Positions 36,421 to 47,598 of a DNA stretch of 64,000 nt are shown here, piece after piece (within the stretch, counting starts at the first letter, position 1; each line of letters begins with the position of its first letter). The notes beneath the pieces were generated by a model, which saw nothing but the letters and a program-made list of their open reading frames with translations, made no database searches and was not told the DNA's origin. A program made the translations under genes and the position numbers. The stretch comes from Serratia sp. FDAARGOS_506 (GTDB taxonomy: Bacteria > Pseudomonadota > Gammaproteobacteria > Enterobacterales > Enterobacteriaceae): the NCBI RefSeq assembly GCF_003812745.1, contig NZ_CP033831.1, positions 2,294,001-2,358,000 on the forward strand. The letters run 5' to 3'.

Positions 36421-36470
36421 ATATCTTAAAGATGACTTTCGAGTCATGTTTAAGATATTGCTCTTTAACA
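36421..36470 (+). promoter_or_regulatory. boxB-like hairpin and boxA in the 16S-23S spacer
   Basis: ATATCTTAAA with GATGACT pairs across a TTCG loop with AGTCAT and TTTAAGATAT (36421-36458), directly followed by the boxA TGCTCTTTAACA (36459-36470). Second antitermination loading site before the 23S gene. Confidence 0.88.
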
Positions 36471-36606
36471 ATCTGGAACAAGCTGAAAATTGAAACATGA
36501 CGGCTGAAATTTGTCCCTCCGTAGATGTACTGGGATAAAGAGTAACCTGTCATAGAGTCTCTCAAATGTTTGCAGCGCGAACGATGGAAACATCTTCGGG
36601 TTGTGA

Positions 36607-39507
<2,901 letters not shown>

Positions 39508-39603
39508 ACAACACCGAAGGTGTTTTAGAGAGATTTTCAGCGAAGTTCCGAGATTGGTTCTGATGGCGACACGAAAGTGACGCGGTTGGAATGAAACAGA
39601 ATT

Positions 39604-39723
39604 TGCCTGGCGGCAATAGCGCGGTGGTCCCACCTGACCCCATGCCGAACTCAGAAGTGAAACGCCGTAGCGCCGATGGTAGTGTGGGGTCTCCCCATGC
39701 GAGAGTAGGACACTGCCAGGCAT
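39604..39723 (+). rRNA. 5S ribosomal RNA
   Basis: 120 bases from TGCCTGGCGGCAATAGCGCG to CACTGCCAGGCAT. The terminal helix TGCCTGGC/GCCAGGCA is perfect. Confidence 0.97.
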
Positions 39724-39815
39724 CAAATAAACGTTATCAGTGTGACGACTGGTAATGCGCAAATCGCAGAGCGCGATTTTGCCGGCATCGAGAGATGCAA
39801 CGTAAAAGAATCGGT

Positions 39816-39892
39816 GGAGCGGTAGTTCAGTTGGTTAGAATACCTGCCTGTCACGCAGGGGGTCGCGGGTTCGAGCCCCGTCCGTTCCGCCA
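39816..39892 (+). tRNA. aspU: tRNA-Asp (anticodon GTC), rRNA-distal copy
   Basis: 77 bases with encoded CCA and anticodon loop CTGTCAC (GTC). It follows the 5S gene by 92 bases and is part of the rRNA transcript. E. coli rrnH also ends with tRNA-Asp (aspU). Identical in sequence to the copy at 47415-47491. Confidence 0.97.
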
Positions 39893-39902
39893 CTTAATTG
39901 AT

Positions 39903-39933
39903 AAGCCCTGAGTTTCTGACTCAGGGCTTTTTC
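39903..39933 (+). terminator. Terminator of the rRNA operon
   Basis: Stem AAGCCCTGAGT / ACTCAGGGCTT with a 5-base loop and a following T-run. It lies 10 bases after tRNA-Asp. Confidence 0.95.
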
Positions 39934-40105
39934 ATATGCAAAATTCACAAAATATCGTCGAGTTTGCCACCGTTTCTGCCGCTTTTCTTCAATATTGTTG
40001 CCTGCTGGTCAAAAGTCTTATGCTGAACCTGGCGTTTTTGCTCACTAAAAATATTGCCATACTCTCTCGCATCGCTATTTATTCACTAATGAGAGAGCAA
40101 ATATT

Positions 40106-40909
40106 GTGAGCATTCCTGCATTTGGTTTAGGTACTTTCCGCCTTCAGGATCAGACCGTTATCGACTCGGTGAGCACGGCGCTGGAACTGGGCTATCGGGC
40201 TATCGATACCGCACAGATCTATGAAAACGAAGCGGCAGTCGGCCAGGCGATCGCCGCCAGCGGTGTGCCGCGTGACGAACTGTTCATCACTACCAAGATC
40301 TGGCTCGCGAATTTGGCTAAAGGGACATTAATTCCCAGCCTGCGAGACAGCTTGGCCAAGCTGCAGACTTCGTATGTCGATCTGACGTTGATTCACTGGC
40401 CATCACCAAATGATGAAGTGCCGGTCGGCGAATTTATGACTGAACTGCTGGAAGCCAAGCGACTGGGGCTTACCCGTCAGATTGGGGTATCCAATTTCAC
40501 GATCGACCTGATGCAGCAAGCGATTGATGCGGTCGGTGCCGATCAGATCGCAACCAACCAGATCGAACTGTCGCCGTTCTTGCAGAATGAAAAAGTGGTG
40601 GCGTTCGCACGGCAGCAGGGTATTGCCATCACCTCTTATATGACGTTGGCGTATGGCAAAGCGTTGCAGGATGAGACGATCAAGCGTATCGCGGCGGGGT
40701 ACAATGCGACGCCGGCACAGGTGGTCCTGGCATGGGCGCTGAAGCTCGGCTACGCGGTGATCCCTTCCTCGACCAAGCGTGAGAACCTGGAAAGCAACCT
40801 GTTAGCGCAGCAGCTGACGCTGAGTGATGAAGATATGGCACAGATTGCCGCGCTGGAAAGCAACGGCCGATTGGTCAGCCCGGAAGGATTGGCACCCAAC
40901 TGGGACTAA
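40106..40909 (+). CDS. dkgB: Aldo/keto reductase DkgB (2,5-diketo-D-gluconate reductase B)
   Basis: Cytoplasmic NADPH-dependent aldo/keto reductase (267 residues, as in E. coli) that reduces methylglyoxal and 2,5-diketogluconate. AKR marks: [14 protein letters not shown] (catalytic Asp and Tyr), the TTKIW segment with the Lys, LTLIHWPSP with the His, and the NADP-binding [14 protein letters not shown] near residue 228. Start is GTG or ATG close to 40106. I take 40106 ([11 protein letters not shown]), which matches E. coli and has GAGAG upstream. First gene after the rRNA operon, as after E. coli rrnH. Confidence 0.95.
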   Translation: MSIPAFGLGTFRLQDQTVIDSVSTALELGYRAIDTAQIYENEAAVGQAIAASGVPRDELFITTKIWLANLAKGTLIPSLRDSLAKLQTSYVDLTLIHWPSPNDEVPVGEFMTELLEAKRLGLTRQIGVSNFTIDLMQQAIDAVGADQIATNQIELSPFLQNEKVVAFARQQGIAITSYMTLAYGKALQDETIKRIAAGYNATPAQVVLAWALKLGYAVIPSSTKRENLESNLLAQQLTLSDEDMAQIAALESNGRLVSPEGLAPNWD

Positions 40910-40929
40910 TCTTCGGATATGACGACATC

Positions 40930-40955
40930 AGGCGCCCGAGAGAGCGCCTTTTTTA
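40930..40955 (+). terminator. Terminator between dkgB and yafC
   Basis: Stem AGGCGC / GCGCCT around CCGAGAGA, followed by six Ts. It lies between the two converging genes and mainly serves dkgB. Confidence 0.85.
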
Positions 40956-41840
40956 TCACTTTAACCGCTCGCTAATAAAATCGATAAAGCTGCGCAGGCG
41001 ATTACTGACGGCGCTATCGCTGTAGTACACCGCGTTGATCGGCATTTCGAGTGGTAGCGTGTCTTCCACCAGAATGGGGACCAGGTTCCCGCATTTCACG
41101 TCTTCATCACTCATAAAGTCCGACAGGCAGGCGATGCCATTGCCGTGCAGGCACAGGTGGCGCTGGGTTTCGCCGCTGTTGGTGGTCAGCCCCGGAACGA
41201 TCTCCAGTTGGCGACCATCGGCACAGGCCAGCGGCCAGCGGTTCAGGTTAGGCAGATCGTTAAAGCCGATACAGCAATGGTGTTCCAAGTCGGCTACCGT
41301 CTTTGGCACGCCATACTGCGCCAGGTAGGCGGGGGAGGCCAGGATGCGCCGGTAGCTGGCCATCAACTTGCGCGCTTTCAGCGTAGAGTCTGTCAACTCA
41401 CCGACGCGGATTGCGATATCCACTTTCCGTTCGATCAAATTGATGAAGTTTTCCGAAGAGACCAACGATAGCGACATTTCCGGATAGCGTTCACGAAACT
41501 CGGCGACCAGCGGCGTCAACAGATGCAAGACGACCGGCGTTGCGGCATCGACGCGCAGCAGCCCCTGCGGGCGTTGGCGGCTTTCCATCAACGCATTTTC
41601 CGCTGCGGCCATATCGCTCAACACCTTTTGCACCTGCCGAAAGTAGTTTTCGCCTTCCTGAGTCAGGCTGATTTGGCGCGTCGTGCGGTTGAGCAGGGTC
41701 ACGCCCAGCTTGCTCTCCAGTTTTTTTACCGTACGGCTGACCACGGAGTTGGCCTGCTGCAGGCGCTCTGCCGCCCGGCTGAAGCTGCCGCTCTCCACTA
41801 CGGTGACGAAGGTGATAAGCTCGTCCGAATTCGCTTTCAT
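40956..41840 (-). CDS. yafC: LysR-family transcriptional regulator YafC
   Basis: 294-residue LysR-type regulator. The N-terminal winged HTH has [20 protein letters not shown] and [20 protein letters not shown]. The C-terminal half is a periplasmic-binding-fold effector domain with [18 protein letters not shown]. It matches E. coli YafC (304 residues) through most of its length and has the same neighbours. Effector unknown. Target unproven. Divergent from yafD with a 329-base gap, which is where a LysR protein would bind. Confidence 0.9.
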   Translation of the reverse strand: MKANSDELITFVTVVESGSFSRAAERLQQANSVVSRTVKKLESKLGVTLLNRTTRQISLTQEGENYFRQVQKVLSDMAAAENALMESRQRPQGLLRVDAATPVVLHLLTPLVAEFRERYPEMSLSLVSSENFINLIERKVDIAIRVGELTDSTLKARKLMASYRRILASPAYLAQYGVPKTVADLEHHCCIGFNDLPNLNRWPLACADGRQLEIVPGLTTNSGETQRHLCLHGNGIACLSDFMSDEDVKCGNLVPILVEDTLPLEMPINAVYYSDSAVSNRLRSFIDFISERLK

Positions 41841-42169
41841 TTTTGCTCCACAGGCAAACTTTGTTTGAAATTTTGAGCGTTCTCGTCATTTAATCACGCC
41901 ATGGCATCGTCGTCATCCACTTGAGCGTGAACGTATCCATTCTTGCCCCCATCTGCATTTTGCTGGCCTTTTCGCATTTCTCACCTCTGATGTGGCACCT
42001 TTACACAGCTATACCCTCAGAATATTGAAATCACCGCAGACGGCCCCTATAACTGAAAAGGTTATGTCTGTAAAAGCCATGCCCTCTGTGCGGGGCAGGC
42101 GTATAATCAATTCACCGTTGGCGAAGTCTTTATCGCCAGTTTCATGCTAATGGGTAATAGGCGAATCGC
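41841..42169. other. Intergenic region yafC / yafD
   Basis: 329 bases between divergent genes. An imperfect inverted repeat ATAAC-N7-GTTAT (42049-42065) has the T-N11-A form of LysR-type operators and could bind YafC. Otherwise I see nothing specific. No small gene is supported. Confidence 0.35.
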
Positions 42170-42964
42170 GTGCCGAAACGAACTTATGCAATGAGGTATG
42201 TTGCAGGCCAGCCAGTTGAACGAATCTTTCCTGGCGCCGTTAACCAGCCGTTGCCACCAGGGGCTGCGCTGCCGACGACCGGCGCTCTGCGCGTCATGGT
42301 ATGGAATATTTTCAAACAGCAGCGAGCCGACTGGCTTTCGGTGCTGAAAAATCATGGCAAAGATGCCCAACTGGTGTTGTTGCAAGAGGCGCAAACCACG
42401 CCGGAGCTGGTGAGCTACGCCACCGCCAACTATCTGGCGGCCGATCAGGTGCCGGCCTTTGTGTTGCCGCAACATCCTTCCGGCGTGATGACGCTGGCAG
42501 CCGCTCATCCGGTTTACTGCTGCCCGCTGCGTGAACGTGAGCCGCTGCTGCGGCTGTCCAAGTCGGCCTTGATCACCGTTTACCCGCTGTACAATGGCGA
42601 GCTGTTGATGGTGGTGAATATCCATGCGGTGAATTTTAGCCTGGGAGTCGATGTATACAGCAAGCAGCTGGGGCCGATTGGCGAGCAGATCGCCAGCCAC
42701 CGGGGGCCGGTGATCATGGCGGGGGACTTCAACGCCTGGAGCCGTAAACGTATCAATGCGCTGTATGACTTTGCCGGCGAAATGGCGCTGCGTGAGGTTA
42801 GCTTCACCGATGATCATCGCCGCAAGGCCTTTGGCCGTCCGCTGGACTTCGTGTTTTACCGTAACCTGGGGGTCGTGGAGGCGTCGGTGCTGGTGACCAG
42901 CGCGTCGGATCACAATCCGTTATTGGTGGAGTTCCACCCGGAAAAAGACTCTCCGGTCTGGTGA
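42170..42964 (+). CDS. yafD: Endonuclease/exonuclease/phosphatase family protein YafD
   Basis: 264-residue member of the EEP (DNase I-like) superfamily. Conserved catalytic parts: [13 protein letters not shown] near residue 43, [23 protein letters not shown] near residue 184, and [11 protein letters not shown] at the C-terminus. Substrate unknown. E. coli YafD has been linked to stress survival in blood. Start GTG 42170 gives [15 protein letters not shown], which matches E. coli. Followed by a bidirectional terminator shared with mltD. E. coli yafE, next in that genome, is absent here. Confidence 0.92.
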   Translation: MPKRTYAMRYVAGQPVERIFPGAVNQPLPPGAALPTTGALRVMVWNIFKQQRADWLSVLKNHGKDAQLVLLQEAQTTPELVSYATANYLAADQVPAFVLPQHPSGVMTLAAAHPVYCCPLREREPLLRLSKSALITVYPLYNGELLMVVNIHAVNFSLGVDVYSKQLGPIGEQIASHRGPVIMAGDFNAWSRKRINALYDFAGEMALREVSFTDDHRRKAFGRPLDFVFYRNLGVVEASVLVTSASDHNPLLVEFHPEKDSPVW

Positions 42965-42976
42965 ATCGCAGGTAAT

Positions 42977-43005
42977 AAAAAAGCACCCCGAGGGGTGCTT
43001 TTTTT
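42977..43005 (+). terminator. Bidirectional terminator yafD / mltD
   Basis: AAGCACCCC / GGGGTGCTT around GA with A- and T-runs outside, between the two converging genes. Confidence 0.93.
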
Positions 43006-43016
43006 GTGCCGGAAAC

Positions 43017-44399
43017 TTAGGTATCCGGCGTAAGCTTGTTGCCGACAAACAGGGTCAACTTCAGACCGGGTTGCAGACTGCCTTTGGCGAGCGTTGAATT
43101 CCAACGCATCACGTCGTTAATATCGACGCCGTGACGACGTGCAATACTGGCGAGCGAATCACCTTTACGAACCTGATAGGTGATACTGCTGTTACTGCCA
43201 GTATTGCTGGCCACTTGCAGGGTTTGCCCAACTTTTAGGGCGCTCTTGGCGCGTAAGTTGTTCCAACTCTGCAAATCGCTGGTCTTAACGTTCAGCCGCT
43301 TGGCAATGCCCGATAAGGTGTCGCCGGAGCGCACTTTATACGAACTGCCACCGGACAAACCGCTGTTCTTCGCCAACTGCGTCGTTGGCTGAGTCACGGC
43401 GATCTGGCCATCGGCCAGCGAGTCTTTCAGCTGATCGGCATGGCCTTTGGGAACCATGATGTAATGGGGCCCGTTGGGTGCCGTAACGCCTTTTTTGTAG
43501 CCTGGGTTATACGCTTTCATCTTGGTGACCGAAAGCCCTGCCATCTCAGCCGCCTGAGTCAGCTGGATCTGCTGTCCGACATCGATACGCGCCAGTGCAC
43601 GGGTTTCATCCGTTTTCGGGAGTTTCACGCCGTACTTCTTGCTGTTCTTGATGATGTCGCTCAGCGCCAGCATTTTCGGGACATAGATTGACGTTTCACG
43701 CGGAAGCGACAGTGCCCAGAAATTGGTTGGCTTACCCTGGCGTTTGTTTGCCTTCACCGCTTGCATAACGCGGCCTTCACCACTGTTATAGGCGGCTACG
43801 GTCAGTAACCAGTCGCCGTTAAACATGCGGTTCAAGCGTTGCATCATGTTAAGCGCAGCGGTTGTCGAGGCGACGACATCGCGTCGACCGTCATACCACT
43901 GATTGTTTTTCAAACCATAATTGCGACCCGTCTGCGGCACGATTTGCCATAGCCCTGCGGCGTTGGCACTTGACGTGGCGTGTGGGTCAAAAGCGCTCTC
44001 CACTATGGGTAGCAGTACCAGTTCCATCGGCATATTACGTTTCTTAATCTGCCCGACTATCCAGTACATGTACGGCTCTGCCCGTAATGTTACATCGTGG
44101 AGATAGCTCTTACTTTTTAAGTACTTTCTTTTCTGATCACGGATCCGGGAATTTTCCGGAACCTCCATCTTCAGCTCGTCGCTAATGAAGTTCCACAGGT
44201 CCTGTTGCGCGGCGGGACTGTTGTTATCCAACCACCGCGCCGAGCTCGCTCGGCCATTTGCTGTGTACTCTCCTGCTTCACCATCTTGACCAGCCGAAGA
44301 CAAACTCTGTGCATGCTGTTCTGGCGCCGGTGCGTCCTGCCTGGACGACTGGCAACCCACTAGCAAGACTGAGGCGAGAAATATCGCTTTAGCCTTCAT
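43017..44399 (-). CDS. mltD: Membrane-bound lytic murein transglycosylase D
   Basis: Outer-membrane lipoprotein that cleaves peptidoglycan to 1,6-anhydro products. It has 460 residues (E. coli 452). The signal peptide ends in the lipobox VLLVGC (Cys at residue 16). The SLT catalytic domain has the active Glu in LLPIVESAFDPHATSSANAA, then LWQIVP. Two C-terminal LysM repeats (YKVRSGDTLSGIAKRLNV and YQVRKGDSLASIARRHGV) bind glycan. Start ATG 44399 (MKAKAIFLASVLLVGC) matches E. coli. An in-frame extension upstream is rejected. Confidence 0.96.
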   Translation of the reverse strand: MKAKAIFLASVLLVGCQSSRQDAPAPEQHAQSLSSAGQDGEAGEYTANGRASSARWLDNNSPAAQQDLWNFISDELKMEVPENSRIRDQKRKYLKSKSYLHDVTLRAEPYMYWIVGQIKKRNMPMELVLLPIVESAFDPHATSSANAAGLWQIVPQTGRNYGLKNNQWYDGRRDVVASTTAALNMMQRLNRMFNGDWLLTVAAYNSGEGRVMQAVKANKRQGKPTNFWALSLPRETSIYVPKMLALSDIIKNSKKYGVKLPKTDETRALARIDVGQQIQLTQAAEMAGLSVTKMKAYNPGYKKGVTAPNGPHYIMVPKGHADQLKDSLADGQIAVTQPTTQLAKNSGLSGGSSYKVRSGDTLSGIAKRLNVKTSDLQSWNNLRAKSALKVGQTLQVASNTGSNSSITYQVRKGDSLASIARRHGVDINDVMRWNSTLAKGSLQPGLKLTLFVGNKLTPDT

Positions 44400-44470
44400 G
44401 TGTGTGTCAATGTAGTTGCTTAAAAGACGAGCAATAATACTTTGCTTCGCCAAATAACACAACTAAAAGC

Positions 44471-45226
44471 TTAGAAGTTATCTTTCCGCAGGCGTAATTC
44501 GGAAAAAACTGAATGAAGGCTTTCCGGTGGCGAATTAAAGCCTAATTTCTTTTGTAAATCAGCATCATGGCAACGTAAAAATAGGTTAATTTTGCGCTCT
44601 AATTGCAATGTGGTCGGCACGCTGGCTTGGCCTTTTGACCTTAATGCTTCGACATGTTGTTGATATGTTTCAATCTCTCGATCTTCCGGCAAAATAGCCC
44701 GCGCAAACTTAAGATTTGAAAGAGTATATTCATGCGCACAGCAAATTAAGGTGTTATCGGGAAGTTGCGCGAGTTGTTGAAATGAGTCGTACATTTGTTT
44801 GGCTGTGCCTTCAAACAGCCTGCCGCAACCGGCAGAGAAAATTGTGTCACCGCAGAACAGATAAGGGGCACTATAGAATGCCACATGGCCTAACGTATGG
44901 CCGGGGACGTCGATAGTCCTGTACTGGCGCCCATCGATGTTAAAGGTGTCGCCGTCGCGAACGATGTGATTGGCGCCTTTGTCTGCGGTTTCTTGCGGCC
45001 CGTAGACGGCCAGGCCGGGATAGTGCGCCACGATCTGCGCTACGCCGCCGACGTGATCGTGATGATGGTGGGTCAACAGGATCGCCGCCGGCACCAGCTG
45101 CAGGCGCTGCAGCGCTTCGAGCACCGGCTGCGCCTCACCCGGATCGACGATAATGCAGCCTCCCTGCCGGTCATCCAATAACCAAATGTAATTGTCCTGG
45201 AAGGCGGGAATGCTGATAAGATTCAT
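44471..45226 (-). CDS. gloB: Hydroxyacylglutathione hydrolase (glyoxalase II)
   Basis: Second glyoxalase enzyme: hydrolyses S-lactoylglutathione to D-lactate and glutathione in methylglyoxal detoxification. It has 251 residues as in E. coli. A metallo-beta-lactamase fold with the two-metal motif [10 protein letters not shown] near residue 52 and further His/Asp ligands in [12 protein letters not shown] and [14 protein letters not shown]. Upstream of mltD on the same strand with a 71-base gap. Divergent from yafS. Confidence 0.96.
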   Translation of the reverse strand: MNLISIPAFQDNYIWLLDDRQGGCIIVDPGEAQPVLEALQRLQLVPAAILLTHHHHDHVGGVAQIVAHYPGLAVYGPQETADKGANHIVRDGDTFNIDGRQYRTIDVPGHTLGHVAFYSAPYLFCGDTIFSAGCGRLFEGTAKQMYDSFQQLAQLPDNTLICCAHEYTLSNLKFARAILPEDREIETYQQHVEALRSKGQASVPTTLQLERKINLFLRCHDADLQKKLGFNSPPESLHSVFSELRLRKDNF

Positions 45227-45270
45227 GGTGTACCTCTCGTTGGCAACGGCTTGAAAGAAGATAATAAATC

Positions 45271-45990
45271 ATGAAACCAGCCCATACTCTACAAAAGCTC
45301 ACCGGCCCGCAGTCCTGGGCGGCGCTGCCGTGGGGGGAGTACTATCGTGAAGCGCTCGAGCGGCAGTTGCAACCCTGGTGGCCGAAGCTGTTTGGCTTCC
45401 ATCTGCTGAAGATGGGCATGCTCAGCGCCGAGTTGGCCACGGACAAATGCGCGATTTCCCATCAGGTCAACGTAGGGCTGGAGGGCGAAGGGCTGCAGGT
45501 GATCGCCGATGCTTATCAACTGCCGTTTGCCGCCAAGTCGGTGGATGCCTGCCTGTTGGCGCATACGCTGTCCTATGCAGACGATCCGCACCGCATGTTG
45601 CGTGAGGTGGACAGGGTGTTGATCGACGACGGCTGGTTGGTTATCAGCAGCTTCAACCCGTTCAGCCTGCTGGGATTGGGTAAGCTGGTACCCGGACTGC
45701 GTCGCCGTCAGCCCTATGTCAGCCGCATGTTTACCCAGATGCGGCTGCTGGATTGGCTCAGCCTGCTGAATTATGAGGTGCTCCACCAGGCGCGTTTTCA
45801 CGTGCTGCCGTGGCACCGCAAGGGCGGCAAGTTTTTATGCACCCATTTGCCGGCGCTGGGTTGCATGAGCGTGATTGTGGCGCGTAAACGCACCTTGCCG
45901 CTGACGCCCACGCCGATGAAGCTGGGTGCGAGAAAACCTTCTCTCAGCCGCGCGGTGGGCGCGACCAAGAGCTATCGTAAGCTGCCTTAG
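45271..45990 (+). CDS. yafS: SAM-dependent methyltransferase YafS
   Basis: 239-residue class I methyltransferase-like protein (E. coli YafS 240). The Methyltransf_11-type core [20 protein letters not shown] and [20 protein letters not shown] is visible. The glycine-rich SAM motif I is poorly kept ([19 protein letters not shown]), as in the family. Substrate unknown. Its stop overlaps the converging rnhA stop by four bases. Confidence 0.87.
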   Translation: MKPAHTLQKLTGPQSWAALPWGEYYREALERQLQPWWPKLFGFHLLKMGMLSAELATDKCAISHQVNVGLEGEGLQVIADAYQLPFAAKSVDACLLAHTLSYADDPHRMLREVDRVLIDDGWLVISSFNPFSLLGLGKLVPGLRRRQPYVSRMFTQMRLLDWLSLLNYEVLHQARFHVLPWHRKGGKFLCTHLPALGCMSVIVARKRTLPLTPTPMKLGARKPSLSRAVGATKSYRKLP

Positions 45991-46454
45991 GCTTCCGGTT
46001 GGTAACCGACGTCTTCCTGTGTCGGCTTACCGGCCGCTTCGCGCGCCAGCACGTCGCAACGTTCGTTCTCCGGGTGGCCGGCGTGGCCCTTGACCCATTC
46101 CCATTTTACCTCGTGGCGCTGAATGGCCAGATCCAACCGCTGCCACAGATCGACATTCTTGACCGGCTTTTTGTCGGCGGTTTTCCAGCCGCGCTTTTTC
46201 CAGTTATGGATCCAGCTGGTGATGCCCTGGCGCACATACTGGCTGTCGGTGCTGAGCGTCACGGCGCAAGGGACGGTCAGCGCTTCCAGCGCCACGATCG
46301 CCGCCATCATTTCCATGCGGTTATTGGTGGTCAGACGAAAACCCTCGCTGAAGGTTTTTTCCGTCTGCTTATAGCGTAATATCGCGCCGTAACCACCGGG
46401 GCCGGGGTTGCCAAGGCAGGAGCCGTCGGTGAAAATTTCTACCTGTTTGAGCAT
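45987..46454 (-). CDS. rnhA: Ribonuclease HI
   Basis: Cleaves RNA in RNA-DNA hybrids, removes R-loops and prevents replication from sites other than oriC. It has 155 residues as in E. coli. The catalytic acids are in [15 protein letters not shown] (D10), RMEMMAAI (E48), STDSQYV (D70) and the C-terminal NERCDVLAR (D134). Start ATG 46454 ([12 protein letters not shown]). The frame stays open far upstream but that sequence is antisense to dnaQ. Divergent from dnaQ across 72 bases, the E. coli arrangement with overlapping promoters. Confidence 0.97.
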   Translation of the reverse strand: MLKQVEIFTDGSCLGNPGPGGYGAILRYKQTEKTFSEGFRLTTNNRMEMMAAIVALEALTVPCAVTLSTDSQYVRQGITSWIHNWKKRGWKTADKKPVKNVDLWQRLDLAIQRHEVKWEWVKGHAGHPENERCDVLAREAAGKPTQEDVGYQPEA

Positions 46455-46526
46455 CTCTGGTAGACTCTTCCTATCAGTTTTATAAAAGCCAAGTCTGACA
46501 TAAACGAGCGCTGTGAGCACTGCAAT

Positions 46527-47270
46527 ATGATCTCTACAACCACCAGACAGATTGTCCTCGATACCGAAACCACCGGTATGAATAAGCTTGGGGTGCACTA
46601 CGAAGGGCACCGCATCATCGAAATCGGTGCGGTGGAGGTGATTAACCGCCGCCTGACCGGGCGCAATTTCCACGTTTACATCAAGCCGGATCGGCTGGTG
46701 GATCCGGAAGCCTACGGTGTACACGGCATCAGCGACGATTTCCTGGCCGACCAGCCGACCTTCGATCAGGTAGCCGACGAGTTCCTCGACTTTATCCGCG
46801 GCGGCGAGCTGGTGATCCATAACGCGGCGTTCGATATCGGCTTTATGGATCACGAATTCCGCATGTTGCAGCAGGGCATCCCGAAGACCGAGACCTTCTG
46901 CACCATCACCGACAGCCTGCTGATGGCGCGCCGCCTGTTCCCGGGCAAGCGCAACAACCTCGATGCCTTGTGCAGCCGTTATGAGATAGACAACAGCAAG
47001 CGTACGCTGCACGGCGCATTGCTCGATGCCGAGATCCTGGCGGAAGTCTATCTGGCGATGACCGGCGGTCAGACCTCGATAGCGTTCCAGATGGAAGGCG
47101 ATACCCAGCAAAACGACGCCGCGCAAGAAATTCAGCGCATCGTTCGCCCGGCGACGGCGATGAAAGTGGTCTACGCCAGCGACGAAGAAGTGAAGGCGCA
47201 CGAGGCGCGCCTGGATCTGGTAGCGAAAAAGGGCGGCAGCTGCCTGTGGCGCGGTGCGCCGGCCGAGTAA
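46527..47270 (+). CDS. dnaQ: DNA polymerase III epsilon subunit (proofreading exonuclease)
   Basis: 3'-5' exonuclease of the replicase core. It has 247 residues (E. coli 243). DEDDh catalytic residues: VLDTETTG (Exo I), [11 protein letters not shown] (Exo II) and [14 protein letters not shown] (Exo III). The C-terminal part that binds the alpha subunit ends in [17 protein letters not shown], a few residues longer than in E. coli. Start ATG 46527. tRNA-Asp follows, as aspV follows dnaQ in E. coli. Confidence 0.96.
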   Translation: MISTTTRQIVLDTETTGMNKLGVHYEGHRIIEIGAVEVINRRLTGRNFHVYIKPDRLVDPEAYGVHGISDDFLADQPTFDQVADEFLDFIRGGELVIHNAAFDIGFMDHEFRMLQQGIPKTETFCTITDSLLMARRLFPGKRNNLDALCSRYEIDNSKRTLHGALLDAEILAEVYLAMTGGQTSIAFQMEGDTQQNDAAQEIQRIVRPATAMKVVYASDEEVKAHEARLDLVAKKGGSCLWRGAPAE

Positions 47271-47353
47271 CGGCGTTTTTGCACGAAAAAAACGCGCGGG
47301 ATGACGCTTCGTTGAAAAACTGTGCAAACGGTTCATTTGGTGAGAAAAAGGCG

Positions 47354-47382
47354 TTGACGGAACCGAGAGGCGTCCGTAATAT
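47354..47382 (+). promoter_or_regulatory. Promoter of tRNA-Asp
   Basis: TTGACG (47354-47359), 17-base spacer, TAATAT (47377-47382), then a GCGCCTC discriminator, about 30 bases before the tRNA. Confidence 0.82.
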
Positions 47383-47414
47383 GCGCCTCGTTCCCCCGCA
47401 AGAGGGAATGGCGC

Positions 47415-47491
47415 GGAGCGGTAGTTCAGTTGGTTAGAATACCTGCCTGTCACGCAGGGGGTCGCGGGTTCGAGCCCCGTCCGTTCCGCCA
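47415..47491 (+). tRNA. aspV: tRNA-Asp (anticodon GTC)
   Basis: 77 bases with encoded CCA, identical to the rRNA-distal tRNA-Asp at 39816-39892. It marks the end of the E. coli-like gene order. The genes after it are accessory. Confidence 0.97.
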
Positions 47492-47499
47492 CTATTCAG

Positions 47500-47529
47500 A
47501 AGCCCTGAGTTAGCGATAACTCAGGGCTT
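47500..47529 (+). terminator. Terminator of tRNA-Asp
   Basis: A perfect 13-bp stem AAGCCCTGAGTTA / TAACTCAGGGCTT with a GCGA loop. The T-run after it is weak (CGTCGTTTCC). The outer part of the stem is the same as in the rRNA operon terminator at 39903. Confidence 0.85.
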
Positions 47530-47572
47530 CGTCGTTTCCGCTCTCTAAAACGGCGCGGCCCAATGAATGAAC

Positions 47573-47592
47573 GGGGCCGGCAGGCCGGCCCC
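47573..47592 (-). terminator. Hairpin after the iutA-like gene
   Basis: An 8-bp stem GGGGCCGG / CCGGCCCC with a 4-base loop, 7 bases beyond the minus-strand stop. No T-run. A weak terminator or mRNA-end hairpin. Confidence 0.55.
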
Positions 47593-47598
47593 TTATCC

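Noticed and set aside
46455-47492. N-terminal extension of the rnhA frame
   Set aside because: Antisense to dnaQ and the tRNA. RNase HI starts at 46454 with its standard N-terminus.
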